The notes beneath the pieces were generated by a model, which searched no databases, had not been told where the DNA came from, and was given only the letters and a program-made list of their open reading frames with translations. Below are positions 28,886 through 40,189 of a stretch of 64,000 nucleotides of DNA, piece by piece; the first letter of the stretch is position 1; each line of letters begins with the position of its first letter. The DNA is from Schistosoma mansoni (taxonomy: Eukaryota > Platyhelminthes > Trematoda > Strigeidida > Schistosomatidae), in assembly GCF_000237925.1 (NCBI RefSeq), contig NC_031498.1, forward strand, positions 28,912,963 through 28,976,962, read 5' to 3'. The position numbers were made by a program, and so were the translations under genes.

Positions 28886-29402
28886 CTCCAAAATACCCTG
28901 GTACGGCAGAGTGGGAAGAGTCCACTCTCCCTCTCCAAATGCTCTCATATGGCCACGCGTATATAGACTCTGCCACGGAAGTCCTACTCACTGCCTTCTC
29001 GTTGCAATACTGTTGTTTACGAAATTGAGAGGACGAAAAGTGAATGCCTGGTGCTTTAACCGGGTTGGTGGACACGGCGAGTCCACCTAGGGGAGTTGGA
29101 AAACCCTGATTCCAAACCAATGGTGAACATGGGCTCCAGTATCCTGGGAGAACAAATGGTGTATGAATCAATCGTTGGTCACCGGCTACCATGGGACTGC
29201 ATCTCCTCACGATGCTCCACTGCCTTGTGGATCAGACCTTTAGGTCGAAGGCTCCGGATGTGACCCCCTAAGTAAACCATCTGCTTCAGTTTGGACACCT
29301 GGGCAGTATCACAATCCTCACACAAATCGAATGAGATTTGTGCGGCGCATATGTATCTGATGCTTCCTTGTACCAATATTTATGTTTAAGTAAATAAATA
29401 AT
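28886..29402 (+). mobile_element. AAAT-tailed SINE-like element, copy 3
   Basis: About 517 bp, from CCAAAATACCCTGGTACGG to a TAAATAAATAA tail. It lies just upstream of the Rab4 coding start and antisense to it. I could not define a target duplication. It is similar throughout to copies 2 and 5. Confidence 0.8.
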
Positions 29403-30139
29403 AAAAACAGTCTAGGACAACTACGGATAGATCTGAGTTACTTTTTACAAATAAATAAAAGCGTGAACAAAGTGTTCGAAAAGTTTGAAATAACAGAACA
29501 ATTATGTAATAGAGAACAGTAGTAACAAGTTATTCCGAGCGAAACGAACCACAGTATTTAACTAGCAATACTTTGTCTTACTTAACTCGAAACAGAAGCA
29601 TGTAGTTAAAAGTTTAGATTACTCAAACAACTGAATATTCCATGAACTACTCAAAATTTCTTACAGGATATTACTGCCCTAGCCAACATAGCAAGCGACA
29701 CCTAGTATATTTTGCCCATCACAACCCACCTCGGGTCATATCATCAGAAAATTTAGAAAGGTGGCTTGGACAACAATCCTCATAAAGCATTGGAAATCCA
29801 CGAGCAAACAGCGATTAGGATATAGAATAGGGTGCTGAGCTGGCAATTATACACCAAACAATAAATTGACGCAGGGTGGGTCGAAATTTCATACTAACTG
29901 GATAAAGGCACTAAGGACATTATTGTATTTCGTACATAAAAGTGGACTATAGTATTGGAAGTTATAGTAAGCAGACTGTCTGAAGGGTTAGTTCATTGGC
30001 TAGCAATTCAGAAATCCTACGTATGTCAATAGAATCTAACCATTAAAAAGGTAGAGTGTGGGACAATCAATAGAACCTATTATATATTGGAAAACAGACT
30101 ATGAATAATTCTGACTATATACCTAATTAATGAACTCAA
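29403..30139. other. Intergenic, nothing recognised
   Basis: AT-rich sequence upstream of Rab4 and the SINE copy 3. No ORF or repeat match seen. Confidence 0.45.
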
Positions 30140-32280
30140 CTAACCACAGAGCAATACTAACCCATTCGGTTTGGAAAGGACAGGAGGCTTGATGGCCTGT
30201 GTTAGTCCTGGCATTAGAAAATACCGGGGAGTGGAATATGACTAGATATGAACCAGGAAGTAACTATTTGTTGATAATATACCACAGTTCGATAGATCAT
30301 CACCCATATAATCCCAAATGATGGTAAGTCCTGATTGGCGAGTCTTCGACTACTTGCCGGATTTATTATTCATTTGCGGGTAACGTGCTATATCTACTAA
30401 AAATTATTCTCAGACTTATTTGCGTATTTATGGAAGCAACCACCTTCATATAGCTTTGTCAGTATTTTAGCATCGATATTTTGGCGTTTAATCAACAGGG
30501 ATGAGGACAGTATGTCAATCTGTTTACCTTAGTTCTTGTATTGTTTAACCGTTTCTTGTCGAAAGCATTGTGGCTAGCGCTTTTTCGGGAAATGCGTTTC
30601 CGTCATTGGCTATTAATTATAAGAGCCAAAACCCTGAGGTGGTAAAGCCTGACTTAAAATCTCCACAGGATTACAAATTTTTGTTCGGTATACTGACAAT
30701 CAGTACCCATATTGCAACATGTAACATATACATCAACTAAGTTCAAGTAACCGTAATCCCTAAAAACAAGGTGATAATAGCGAAATATTTAGAAAGGACA
30801 AAAATCAGTCCCAGATTACTGTCAAGGAATATTATTCGTACGGAAACGCTCAGACCACACGCACTCCCAGTACGCACCTGAGGGAAAACTAAATCCAAGC
30901 AAGCGCTCGCGCTTGCAGATATGTTTGTTGGCAGGAATACAAAGTTCAACTTTCTCTAGGAGGTATAGTGAAATAATTCTTTTCTAATACGTATTTAAAT
31001 TGCAGTGCCTGGTTACTAGATAAAAAGAGACAAAACTCAAGTAATTCTTAGGAATCTCTTAAATCAGTTTCAGTTTGGAAAGGACGGGAAGCTTGATGGC
31101 CTGTGTTAGTCCTGCCAATGATAGTCTCTCAGTTGATCAAACTTTCTTTTGAAAGAGTCGACGGATGGAGCCTCAGCTACGTGCTGAGGTAATGAATTCT
31201 ACTCGTTGATGATTCGATGGGAAAGTCGGTAGTCAGCTGACAAGTAATTCGTTCTAGGTTTGTGAAGATTTTTGGAGGGTCTTCGTAAATGCTCTGTTTG
31301 TGAAGATAAGAAAAATGAGTGCATATCAGCTGCAAATTTATCACTAAGCTATTCAAAAACTGTAATCAAGTCTCCTCTGATTCTTCCATATTACAGCGGG
31401 AACATGTTTAGCTTGGTCAGTCTAGCATCATACGGGAGCTTCGCTATTCCAGGAATCAGCTTAGTTGCTGTTCTCTGGACCCTTTTCCAAAAGCTCACTG
31501 TCATTTTTTAAGCAGGGTCTAGCCACTTGTATGCAGTACTCAAGTTGAGGACGCACGAACACTGTATACAAAGTCAAAAACGTTCTAGCGCCCATATGAC
31601 TAAAAGCCCTTCTTATTGACATAAAGTTCGAAAACCTTTGGCGGCTATTGCACGACAGTGTGAAGTAGTCTTTAAGTCTTGGCTAACGATGACTCCCAAG
31701 TCATTGTGTGTCTGGACAATAGGTAGTTCAGTGTTATTCATCGTGTATGTATCTGCACCTTGATGACAAATATGCATCACAATACACTTGGAAGTATTTA
31801 TCGGCAACTGCCAGGTTTGGGACTATTCAAACAATTTCCCCAGGTCGTTTTGGAGTTCTAAGCTATCATCCTTACCCTCCATATATTGACATCGTCAACA
31901 TATAGCAAGACCGATGACAATAATAAACGAGGAAGGTACAAGAGGAATAACACTGGCCCCAAAACTATTCCCAGGGGGGCTCCACTGAACACAGTTTCCC
32001 AGCGAGACAAATTGAAGTTCACCCATACTCTTTTATCTGCATCAATAGATTGCCTAGAATCCCGACATTTCTTACCTTATATAACAACCGGTTGTGTGGA
32101 ACTTTCGAACTCGTACTAACTGGTTTGGAGCATAGAAACATCACGTTAAAAACATCCGCAGAATTTCCACAGCCACGTCTCACACTAATTATGAAAAGTA
32201 ATTGATGCATGAGAAACGAACTTGTAGCGGTAAATAAATCTCCGAAATAAAGAGATATATAATTCTTCGACATTCGATGC
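30140..32280 (-). pseudogene. Decayed CR1-clade LINE RT and 3' end, minus strand
   Basis: Reading from 32280 down: a domain B/C relic (VLGPVLFLLY, LLYVDDVNIWR, about 32000-31880), then NTSKCIVMHICHQG and HNDLGVIVSQDL (31807-31613), then VQRTATKLIPG and the MFPL...RIRGDLIT thumb (about 31500-31370). The family 3' end GACTAACACAGGCCATCAAG lies at about 31120-31075, and the same 3' end recurs at 30225-30165. Many stops and frame shifts. Confidence 0.72.
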
Positions 32281-32609
32281 TGGCCTCACTAGTTTTAATG
32301 GACACGTCTAGCTCATCTAGACACATCTAGGCTCTCAGTCACACATCCGCACAGACCACGAGTGGGTACGCTGTGCTACGCATCTTTCTTAACTACTAGC
32401 CAACCTAGATAAAACGATTCTCAATATATCAACAGCCTTTCAAATATATCTTCTAACCTCTTAATTTCTGCCTTCGGATTTGACTGGGTTGGTATACTTC
32501 GATCGTAAAAGTGTTATGTGTAAAGATGTTCCCAAACTCCGAATACCTGTGGCATCTTTAAACTTGTTTAGAACAAATATTCTCCATATTAGGGGCCGAG
32601 CTAAACGAC

Positions 32610-33310
32610 GTGATAGGACTTCATCCCTACGCTTATAAAAGGATTCACATGAGCTATTAGAGTCAGATGAATCCAACGCTCAAAGTTTAACAGACTACTT
32701 CAACGAGGCCTATATAGGGGAAATTAAGGTTGTTACATCGCCCAGCGACGCTGGTGAGATATTAACCATCTTACTGGTGTTATGTGCCGCCAAGCAGTTA
32801 TGGGTTTATTAGTGTTCTCTCATCAAGCCCTGATGGGTTACATCCCCAGTTTCACTGATCTCCCACATAAATTCTTAAGGAAACACGCAGTTTTGATCCT
32901 TCAGTCCCTTTCTTAATCTGTTTCTAAAGGAATTGGAGGGTGCTATATTCGGCCCAATGTGTTGGAATAGAAAGAGACAGCTGTTGATTAATCACCCATC
33001 TGTCAGTCTAACTTGAACAGTAAATATATTTGCTTCGTAGAGCTTACAAATGACTTGAGTAAATATTTCTGATTTTATACCCTACATATACAAGACTTGT
33101 AGCTGCAATCAAATCCTCATAAGAAATAGTTTGCAAGTCTCAGAGATTGGTGCTGCTCCATTGGTTTTACTGGGCACACTATTTGCTGAAGGTATTGAGT
33201 CAGGCATAACAGTCAGACCACGCCTCAGTACTTCATGTTGCGCATGCTTCGCGATGACAAGTCAGCTGGATTAAACACAGCTCAACACATTGAATATCGT
33301 TGAAAGACAT
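32610..33310 (+). pseudogene. Decayed CR1-clade LINE, plus strand
   Basis: Forward frames show DESNAQSLTDYFNEAY (the pre-RT linker motif) near 32665-32715, then SPDGLHPQF near 32826-32860, then hydrophobic RT remnants with frequent stops. It lies next to the minus-strand relic, suggesting two old insertions. Confidence 0.5.
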
Positions 33311-33865
33311 TTTCAAACCCTTTCACCCCCAACTTCTGGTTCCACTAGTTTTTACTGACAGTGTTGGCAAGTACCGTATACATGTAATGTCTTCAGACCT
33401 CAATTTAATTATTGTATTCGGGCGGCAAGTTCTCATCTTATTGAAGATGTAGGTGTCAGTGTCCCCAAAATTTGTAGTATCTAGTCCCAAAACCAAGAAG
33501 CATCCTTCAAAAATCCACATCAGATACACTAAGAGGAAGATTCTGATTTTCTAACCTAGCTGTCGTCTGTTGAAACAGGTGTTATCACCCCATAAGGAAA
33601 TATTTTTAGGGAAAAAACTTATTAAGCACTGAGAAACAGGATAAAAATGGTCACAGAATAACCCTCCTTCAAACAACATTATTAAATAGTGACGGTTTAG
33701 ATACCCACTAGACTGAATTTACCGAGTGACCTAGGAAATGAGTCTCATCATAGGTAAAAATGTCACACAGCCGTGTTTTTACTTCAAGTACGAAAACAAT
33801 AGAGACAGAATTTCGATTCACCTTTTATTATCTGAAGCTCAATGATTCACACTAGCCTTCCAGCA

Positions 33866-34036
33866 TTACTTAACCAAGTTCGCAGTTCGAATATTTAATT
33901 TTCCATGAGATGTGGGTGCCTCTAGATCACTGTCTTCAGCCAGAGCGCGCGCTTCAAAAGGAGTAGTGACTTTGTAGGGGTCGTTACTTTTTGGCCGTGG
34001 TCTGCATTTTTTCTTTTTTCTAGGATTCTCACTGAG
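33866..34036 (-). CDS. Possible orphan terminal exon, unknown protein
   Basis: On the minus strand, after a possible acceptor catccag, a frame is open for 56 codons to TAA. It begins LSENPRKKKKCRPRPKSNDP, continues YKVTTPFEARALAEDSD and ends NIRTANLVK. The composition (a basic patch, then an acidic helix) looks protein-like and not LINE-like, but I do not recognise the family and no partner exon is visible. It could be a host terminal exon or a chance frame. Confidence 0.25.
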   Translation of the reverse strand, partial: LSENPRKKKKCRPRPKSNDPYKVTTPFEARALAEDSDLEAPTSHGKLNIRTANLVK

Positions 34037-34732
34037 CTGGATGGATTATCTTTCCTTGGAATTACGGAAGACAACTCAATTCTGATCTGTTCACGTTTAA
34101 GCTGCAAATTTTATGCTATACGATAAGATCTTAATTTTAACTTATTGATGGTATATATGATCATATTCATACAATAACTCATAATCAAATAATTGTATAT
34201 TCATTTTGGCTATACGATATAACCTTCCTCTGTCATTCCAAAAACCGTATATAATCTTATTCGGCGAGGAATATAATTTCATATTTGTATTCTATTCATT
34301 ATATCGTGTTTGTATGCTACAACACACGTACTTTATGTATTTACAGGATCTATTCGGATCTCTACCTAATATCTAGAAATATATATAATCGTGTATGACA
34401 AAGCACTGTACTCATTATTCCATATACTTTCATTAAAATCGTATTTGGATAATATAACTCACTTAATTTCTGGAATCACCTGTCCAATTCAGTGAGTCTG
34501 TCATACGTTTATTTATTTATTTTTTATGACAGTATATTTTGTCACCACTAATACCTTCCTGCTATTCTTATCCATTGTTTTTCTACACTTTCACCGATCC
34601 TCTCGATACATCCACCCTTGTGTTAAGCATAGGTTTTGATTAGACTTCAGTCCTCGGCATTGATTTTTTCTTTCTTTCATCTCTATTTCCAATATTTTGT
34701 TCAATCCGCCTGCTATACGTCACTTTTTTATC

Positions 34733-36088
34733 ATGCAACAAAAGAAAATAAAGGCCCCTGCTTGTAGGCGTCCAGCCAAACGTAGGAAAACTACGCAATC
34801 TAAAATTGCTACTGACAGTTTCAATGAGACGAGCTACTCCGTTCATCCGGAAGCAGACAAGCTTTTACCAGTTGTCTCCATTCCAGACGTGTTGAAGACT
34901 CTGTTGGCAAACAATGATGATAATCACAACTGCAACCATACGAATGATATAAAAAGGCTGCAAGTTGACATGAACATTCTCAATCCCCTCAAGTATCTCA
35001 TCAACCCTAACCTCACAGAAACTCCAGATCAAATGAATGACATAAATAACTTCTTAGATCGTGTTGCATCAGAGGTATTTGAAAGAATAAGGCGATCTAG
35101 CAATGCAATTGTGTTTAATATACCGGACTCATATGCCCTTAAAAATATCAAAACTAGTCTGCTTAGAGCCAGCAATATGACACACGTACCATGTGTATGC
35201 TCAAGATTAAAAAGAAGTCACCCTGATATGCACCCACCGATCTTGTTCAAATTCAACTCATCTGTAGACGCTAGTGAGTTTTTAAATTCCTCCAATTCAT
35301 TGAAACAGAAACAGATTTTCAAAGATATTAAGATTCTACCAGATAGAACACCATGCCAACGAAAAGCAGGCCGAGACAACCACAGACTACCAGCATCAAA
35401 CACCCAAGCGTATCATAATCCTAAAGGTCATAAAATTAAGTCCGATATTAAGCGGACATCTAACTTTACGAATATGCAACCACCGGAAAACTCTCCTGAA
35501 TCTCCTAATGTTCAAAGCCCAAAAGAAAGTAGTCCCAATGTAGGTGATGCCCATCCTTTTAAGAATGTTGACTTAGATTCAACCCTAAGTAGTTGTACTG
35601 ATTTCGAATGGGATAACACAGTCCAAGTCGCTGTTAGTGCAACAACCAGTTATAGTGACTGTGCAACGGATAACTGGAAAACTGGTCATAAAATTTATCT
35701 GCCTGACCACACTCTTAACGTCGATATACTCGAACCTAGCAAACCATCTCAAGCATCTTTAACAACACACGACCCCCCTCAAATTACGAAGGAGCCAAAA
35801 TCAACCACAAACCTTGGAAATAAGAGTTTAGAACATGTTCCCTATACGTCAGGTATAAATAGCAATCTAAATTGTAAACGGCCACTTGGTCGCACACATA
35901 GACCTGATAGTCTTCTTGGTCCGGCTCCTAATGTTAATACTATTCCTTTACCAAATGTTATATCCAATAATAGTGAGAAGACTTTTTTTGTACTTCCCCC
36001 GGCTTTTCTGCCGGCAACAATACACATACTTCAAACGATGACAAAGTTGTTGAATCTATTTCCGATCGCAACACAACTCTCACCTTAG
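34733..36088 (+). CDS. CR1-clade LINE ORF1 (RNA-binding protein)
   Basis: 451 codons from the first ATG (MQQKKIKAPACRRPAKRRKT). The frame is open a little upstream, from 34697, without an ATG. It has a basic N-terminus, a segment with RSSNAIVFNIPDSYALKNIK and PPILFKFNSS resembling the RNA-recognition fold of L2/CR1 ORF1 proteins (about 125-215), and a long Pro/Ser/Asn-rich tail. It would bind element RNA. Its last 112 bases overlap the ORF2 frame, with a T7 run at 35983-35989. Confidence 0.78.
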   Translation: MQQKKIKAPACRRPAKRRKTTQSKIATDSFNETSYSVHPEADKLLPVVSIPDVLKTLLANNDDNHNCNHTNDIKRLQVDMNILNPLKYLINPNLTETPDQMNDINNFLDRVASEVFERIRRSSNAIVFNIPDSYALKNIKTSLLRASNMTHVPCVCSRLKRSHPDMHPPILFKFNSSVDASEFLNSSNSLKQKQIFKDIKILPDRTPCQRKAGRDNHRLPASNTQAYHNPKGHKIKSDIKRTSNFTNMQPPENSPESPNVQSPKESSPNVGDAHPFKNVDLDSTLSSCTDFEWDNTVQVAVSATTSYSDCATDNWKTGHKIYLPDHTLNVDILEPSKPSQASLTTHDPPQITKEPKSTTNLGNKSLEHVPYTSGINSNLNCKRPLGRTHRPDSLLGPAPNVNTIPLPNVISNNSEKTFFVLPPAFLPATIHILQTMTKLLNLFPIATQLSP

Positions 36089-39015
36089 CCAATCCTACGA
36101 GTATTCATGTAAATACCGATTGTGATTTATACTCCAACCTGATTCACCATGGTAAATCTCAATTTCTTATTCTTTCGTTCAATTCCCGCTCTCTGCCCAA
36201 TAAAATTACTCACCTCAAAACCCTTTTATTGCTTGTAAATCCAACTATTGTACTTATTACGGAAACGTGGTGCAATTCATCTGTATCTGATCACTCCCTG
36301 CATATAGATAACTATGTTTTCTTTAGAACCGATAGATGTAATGGATTAGGGGGCGGTACACTTATCTATGTCCGTTCGGATATTCAGGCCTGCAAATTTG
36401 AGGATAAATCTCTTAATGCTATAGATGACTCCACCTGGGTGACTGTAAACTGTAGATCTCGGAATTATCTACTGGTGGGATGCATATACAGACCACCACA
36501 TGCAGACTCTAGGTTTGACAGATTACTAACAAACATCTTTTCCATTGCTTCACTCCAACCGCATACTTTTAAAATCATCGGAGGTGATTTTAATCTGCCA
36601 AACATCACATGGGATTCGACTCCGGTTTCAGGCCGACATGACAAGTTAGTTGAAACGCTAGAACTTTATGGATGGGTCCAACAGGTCCGACAACCGACTA
36701 GAAGGAATAATATACTTGATTTACTATTTACAATCAACATAGATTCTATCTCAGTGCATATTGGTCAGGAGTTTTTTAAGAGTGATCACAGAGTAATATT
36801 GTGTATCATTCATTCTTTCGACGCCATACAATTGAATTCTAAAGCTGGAATGATGTACAAGAGTAGACATTTTGATCAACAAACCTGGAAACGGACTGAA
36901 AGTCTTATTCGTTGTCTGCCATGGGAAACTTATTTTACCACAAATAATATTGACATTGCGATCTCTGATCTATACCACAACTTGATACACTGCCTCGACT
37001 GCACTGCTCCAATTGTTAGCCATGTGGCTTATAACGCCAATAGGGGCCAGAATAATTTTAAAACTTTTAAAAGAAAACTGAGGAAATCAAAACACCGTTA
37101 CCACAAGCATAATGACTTGTATACACTACAGAGTATACTTAAGTTAATTGACAAGAGTGCTTCATCTAAACGCAAGTATTTTATAAATATAGAAAATAAA
37201 GCCCTAGGTAATAAGAACCCAGAATTATCAATACTTCGGCTTTTTAAATCGCGTGTGAAGTCAAATTCTCTTGGCGTGACCAAATTCTTCATAGTTAACG
37301 GAAGAATTATTGATGACCCCGATATTATTTGCGAAGAATTCAGTCAGTATTTCTCGCAGTGCTATAACACTAGAACTGAAAGCTGTATCAATACATTTCC
37401 AATGCTGACGTGCAGACACCTTTCGAAAATTGATTTTGTACCCTCCAACATCAAGCAGGCCATAACTGCCTTGAAAAAGTCTTATGACGGTGGACCTGAC
37501 GGAATTCCCTCATCATTTGTGAAATATGGTAGTAGAGAATTCCCATTATTTTGTTTAAAACTTTTCAACCTATCTATGGAATATGGGGCCTATCCATCTG
37601 CATGGAGAACATCTCTTATCACTCCCAGATTCAAAACCGGATCACGCAGTGATATTGCTAACTACAGACCAATTAATTTGACATCCGTGCTGTCAAGAAC
37701 TATGGAAAAAATAGTCCACAAACAGCTATTATCATTTTTGCTTTCGGCTAATCTGATCAGCCCATCGCAACACGGGTTTATGACCAAACGCTCCTGTTTC
37801 ACATCGCATCTGGAATTTTTTGATCAAATTACCCAGAGAAGAGATGTTGGTCAGTCTGTGATAATTTTGTACTTCGACTTTAGTAAGGCCTTCGACAGCG
37901 TCCTACACAAGCTTCTTCTCCTAAAACTCTCTTCATATGGAATACAGAATCCCCTTTTATCTTGGCTCAAGTCATTTTTAGAAGAACGTAGCCAAATTGT
38001 CCGCTTTGGATCTTGCTACTCCAAACCTGTGAATGTAACCAGTGGGGTTATACAAGGAAGTGTAATTGGTCCATTACTATTTCTCCTTTTTATCAATGAT
38101 GTTTGTTCCCTCTTTCAATATGGTAAACCTTTTCTTTTTGCCGATGGTCTAAAAGTGGTTTATTCATTCTCATCTCCCACAAAAGAAAGCTATATTTCAA
38201 CAGTAATCCAAGAAGAAATAAACAAGTTGTACGAATGGACTATTTCGTGGAATTTGCCACTTAATGTTGACAAAAGTGGATTTATTAACATTGGCCGTTG
38301 CCTTAACTTAAATCTGGCTATACACAAACATTCACTGAAACCTCTCAACACTGTTCGTGACTTGGGTTTAAGATACAGCGACAGTTTGAACTTTTCGGAA
38401 CTCATTGCATCTCAAGTATCCAAAGCTAGAAAGCTCATCGGATTCATAATGATTAATTTCAACAATACCGAATCGAGATTATTATTATACAGAAAATGTA
38501 TCTTACCAATTCTTGAATATGGTATCTTAGTTTACAGTAACTGCAGGCATAATGACCTGATTAAAATTGAAGGTGTTCAAAGAAGATTCACTGAAGCTGT
38601 TTTGGGGTATTCTGACAACAAAGACTATCACCAAAGATGTCAACAACTCAAACTAGAACCTGTCTGGATCAGGCGTATCAAACTAAACCTTATCTTTCTC
38701 TACCGGCTTCTTAACGGTATTTCTTACTCTTCGTTATCTACCCCACCATACTCTATGATACCGTCCCAAAATCTACGCAATAAGGAAAATATTCTAGTGA
38801 TTCCAAAAACCCACACAAATTTACGCCAGAATTTTTTCGTTATTCGCTACTCAACCATCTGGAATAGACTACCAATGAACCTCCGATGCAGTGAAACTAT
38901 AATCCGGTTCCGAAGTCTTCTTGATGACTTTCTTTCCGAAAGTGGATTGTGTCACCTTTTGAATATTAACGTGCTTAACAACGATTTATACAAAAATGGT
39001 CCGTCATCTATCTAA
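35977..39015 (+). CDS. CR1-clade LINE ORF2 (endonuclease and reverse transcriptase), FADG variant
   Basis: The frame is open from 35977, just after stops at 35968-35976, to TAA 39013-39015. There is no ATG before the endonuclease, which starts SFNSRSLPNKITHLK (about 36178). Endonuclease marks: ITETWC, CIYRPPH, IIGGDFNLPNITW, and KSDHR. RT marks: GGPDGIPSSF, NYRPINLTSV, SQHGFMTKRS, YFDFSKAFDSV (domain A), VIQGSVIGPLLFLLFIND (B), LFADGLKVV (C; the second Asp of FADD is Gly) and the CR1-type tail with EGVQRRFTEAVLG. More than 1000 codons without a stop, but the catalytic change should abolish polymerisation. Confidence 0.88.
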   Translation, partial: EDFFCTSPGFSAGNNTHTSNDDKVVESISDRNTTLTLANPTSIHVNTDCDLYSNLIHHGKSQFLILSFNSRSLPNKITHLKTLLLLVNPTIVLITETWCNSSVSDHSLHIDNYVFFRTDRCNGLGGGTLIYVRSDIQACKFEDKSLNAIDDSTWVTVNCRSRNYLLVGCIYRPPHADSRFDRLLTNIFSIASLQPHTFKIIGGDFNLPNITWDSTPVSGRHDKLVETLELYGWVQQVRQPTRRNNILDLLFTINIDSISVHIGQEFFKSDHRVILCIIHSFDAIQLNSKAGMMYKSRHFDQQTWKRTESLIRCLPWETYFTTNNIDIAISDLYHNLIHCLDCTAPIVSHVAYNANRGQNNFKTFKRKLRKSKHRYHKHNDLYTLQSILKLIDKSASSKRKYFINIENKALGNKNPELSILRLFKSRVKSNSLGVTKFFIVNGRIIDDPDIICEEFSQYFSQCYNTRTESCINTFPMLTCRHLSKIDFVPSNIKQAITALKKSYDGGPDGIPSSFVKYGSREFPLFCLKLFNLSMEYGAYPSAWRTSLITPRFKTGSRSDIANYRPINLTSVLSRTMEKIVHKQLLSFLLSANLISPSQHGFMTKRSCFTSHLEFFDQITQRRDVGQSVIILYFDFSKAFDSVLHKLLLLKLSSYGIQNPLLSWLKSFLEERSQIVRFGSCYSKPVNVTSGVIQGSVIGPLLFLLFINDVCSLFQYGKPFLFADGLKVVYSFSSPTKESYISTVIQEEINKLYEWTISWNLPLNVDKSGFINIGRCLNLNLAIHKHSLKPLNTVRDLGLRYSDSLNFSELIASQVSKARKLIGFIMINFNNTESRLLLYRKCILPILEYGILVYSNCRHNDLIKIEGVQRRFTEAVLGYSDNKDYHQRCQQLKLEPVWIRRIKLNLIFLYRLLNGISYSSLSTPPYSMIPSQNLRNKENILVIPKTHTNLRQNFFVIRYSTIWNRLPMNLRCSETIIRFRSLLDDFLSESGLCHLLNINVLNNDLYKNGPSSI
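35983..36014 (+). promoter_or_regulatory. Candidate -1 ribosomal frameshift signal between LINE ORF1 and ORF2
   Basis: In the ORF1 frame the codons are ACT TTT TTT GTA, i.e. the heptamer T TTT TTT in the correct phase (35983-35989). A 9-base spacer and a hairpin CCGGC-TTTTCT-GCCGG (35999-36014) follow. Slipping by -1 enters exactly the ORF2 frame, which opens only 6 bases upstream of the heptamer. Function is inferred from layout. Confidence 0.45.
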
Positions 39016-40189
39016 CTGACTGAAAAGCAAAGTGAAACCTTTGAAACTTTTCACGTCTATTTCACTTTATTTTATATTTATCTGAATATACAAAGTCTGC
39101 TTATGTTCGTATTTATAATTATTACTGTTATTAATATCATTATTGGTCTTTCGACACATTAGATATTCATTTCATCTCTTCTTGTCCTTCTAAACATATT
39201 TTATCCAAAGTCTACAATTAAAAACAAAAAACCCCTATGTTCCACTTAAACAAATAATTTTTTTCAAAATATTCACAACATATAACATATAAAAATTTAT
39301 ATTTAATTATTCTTTGCAATTAATTATGACTATGATAGCATCATTCTAAATTATTATTATTGCACTAATGTTTATACTAATACCCGGTTTCACTCTGTAT
39401 ACTGTTACATAATTCTACACGTATTTATCCGAGTGCAGTAAAGGTTTATTATTATTGTTACTATTGTTATTATTATTTTAAAATTATTCGTTCATTTCAA
39501 AAGTCTATATCCATTACACTATTATGATCATGGTTGAACCCTTTCACTATGTGTTCATTTCTTTACTCTCTCCTCTTTTTTTCCTTCTAAATAAATATTA
39601 TTCTTAAGATTACGAAGCTTTGGATTAAGGCAATAACTTGTGTTACGCTGAAATCAACTTATCAGTCTCTTTTTATCTTCACTATGTATATACACCTCAT
39701 ACACATTGATTATCTTTTGCACTTAATTGAAACTTTCAGAGCATCACCCAAAACTATGACTGTGCTCGCACAAACACTTATTCTAACGTCATATCTTACC
39801 GCAATAATAAGTCATTTACTTATTAATTTATTCTGTTTTATTTTATTTTTATTACTCGTTTTTGCTATACATACATAGTTGTTTATTCTTGTTCTGCGTT
39901 AAGGTATTTACGTCTTCCGCGTCTCCTTTATTTCTATTTCCTTAGTTTCTTCCTTTCCTCCTTCAAAATCAATTCAAAATTCTTGCTAATTACACAGAAC
40001 CTCATTTATTATTACTATTCTATTATTAATATTTTATTTTCCTTTTCCTTCCTTTCTCAAACATGGCATATGTATTGTTAACATTATTGAAAATTGTGTA
40101 TTATTGCATTTTTGAAGAAACCCGAAATGGTTTCTTCACAGCACTTATGTACCCATAAGGTGTTTGTGAATAATAATAATAATAAAGTT

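Larger units (their letters stand above)
34500..40186 (+). mobile_element. CR1-clade LINE, nearly complete
   Basis: Two long ORFs are followed by a 1.17-kb AT-rich 3' untranslated region that ends AAACCCGAAATGGTTTCTTC ... GTGAATAATAATAATAATAA. The 5' boundary is uncertain, since nothing marks it between 34.1 and 34.7 kb. It is the youngest-looking LINE in the window by ORF integrity. No target duplication was recognised. Confidence 0.82.
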
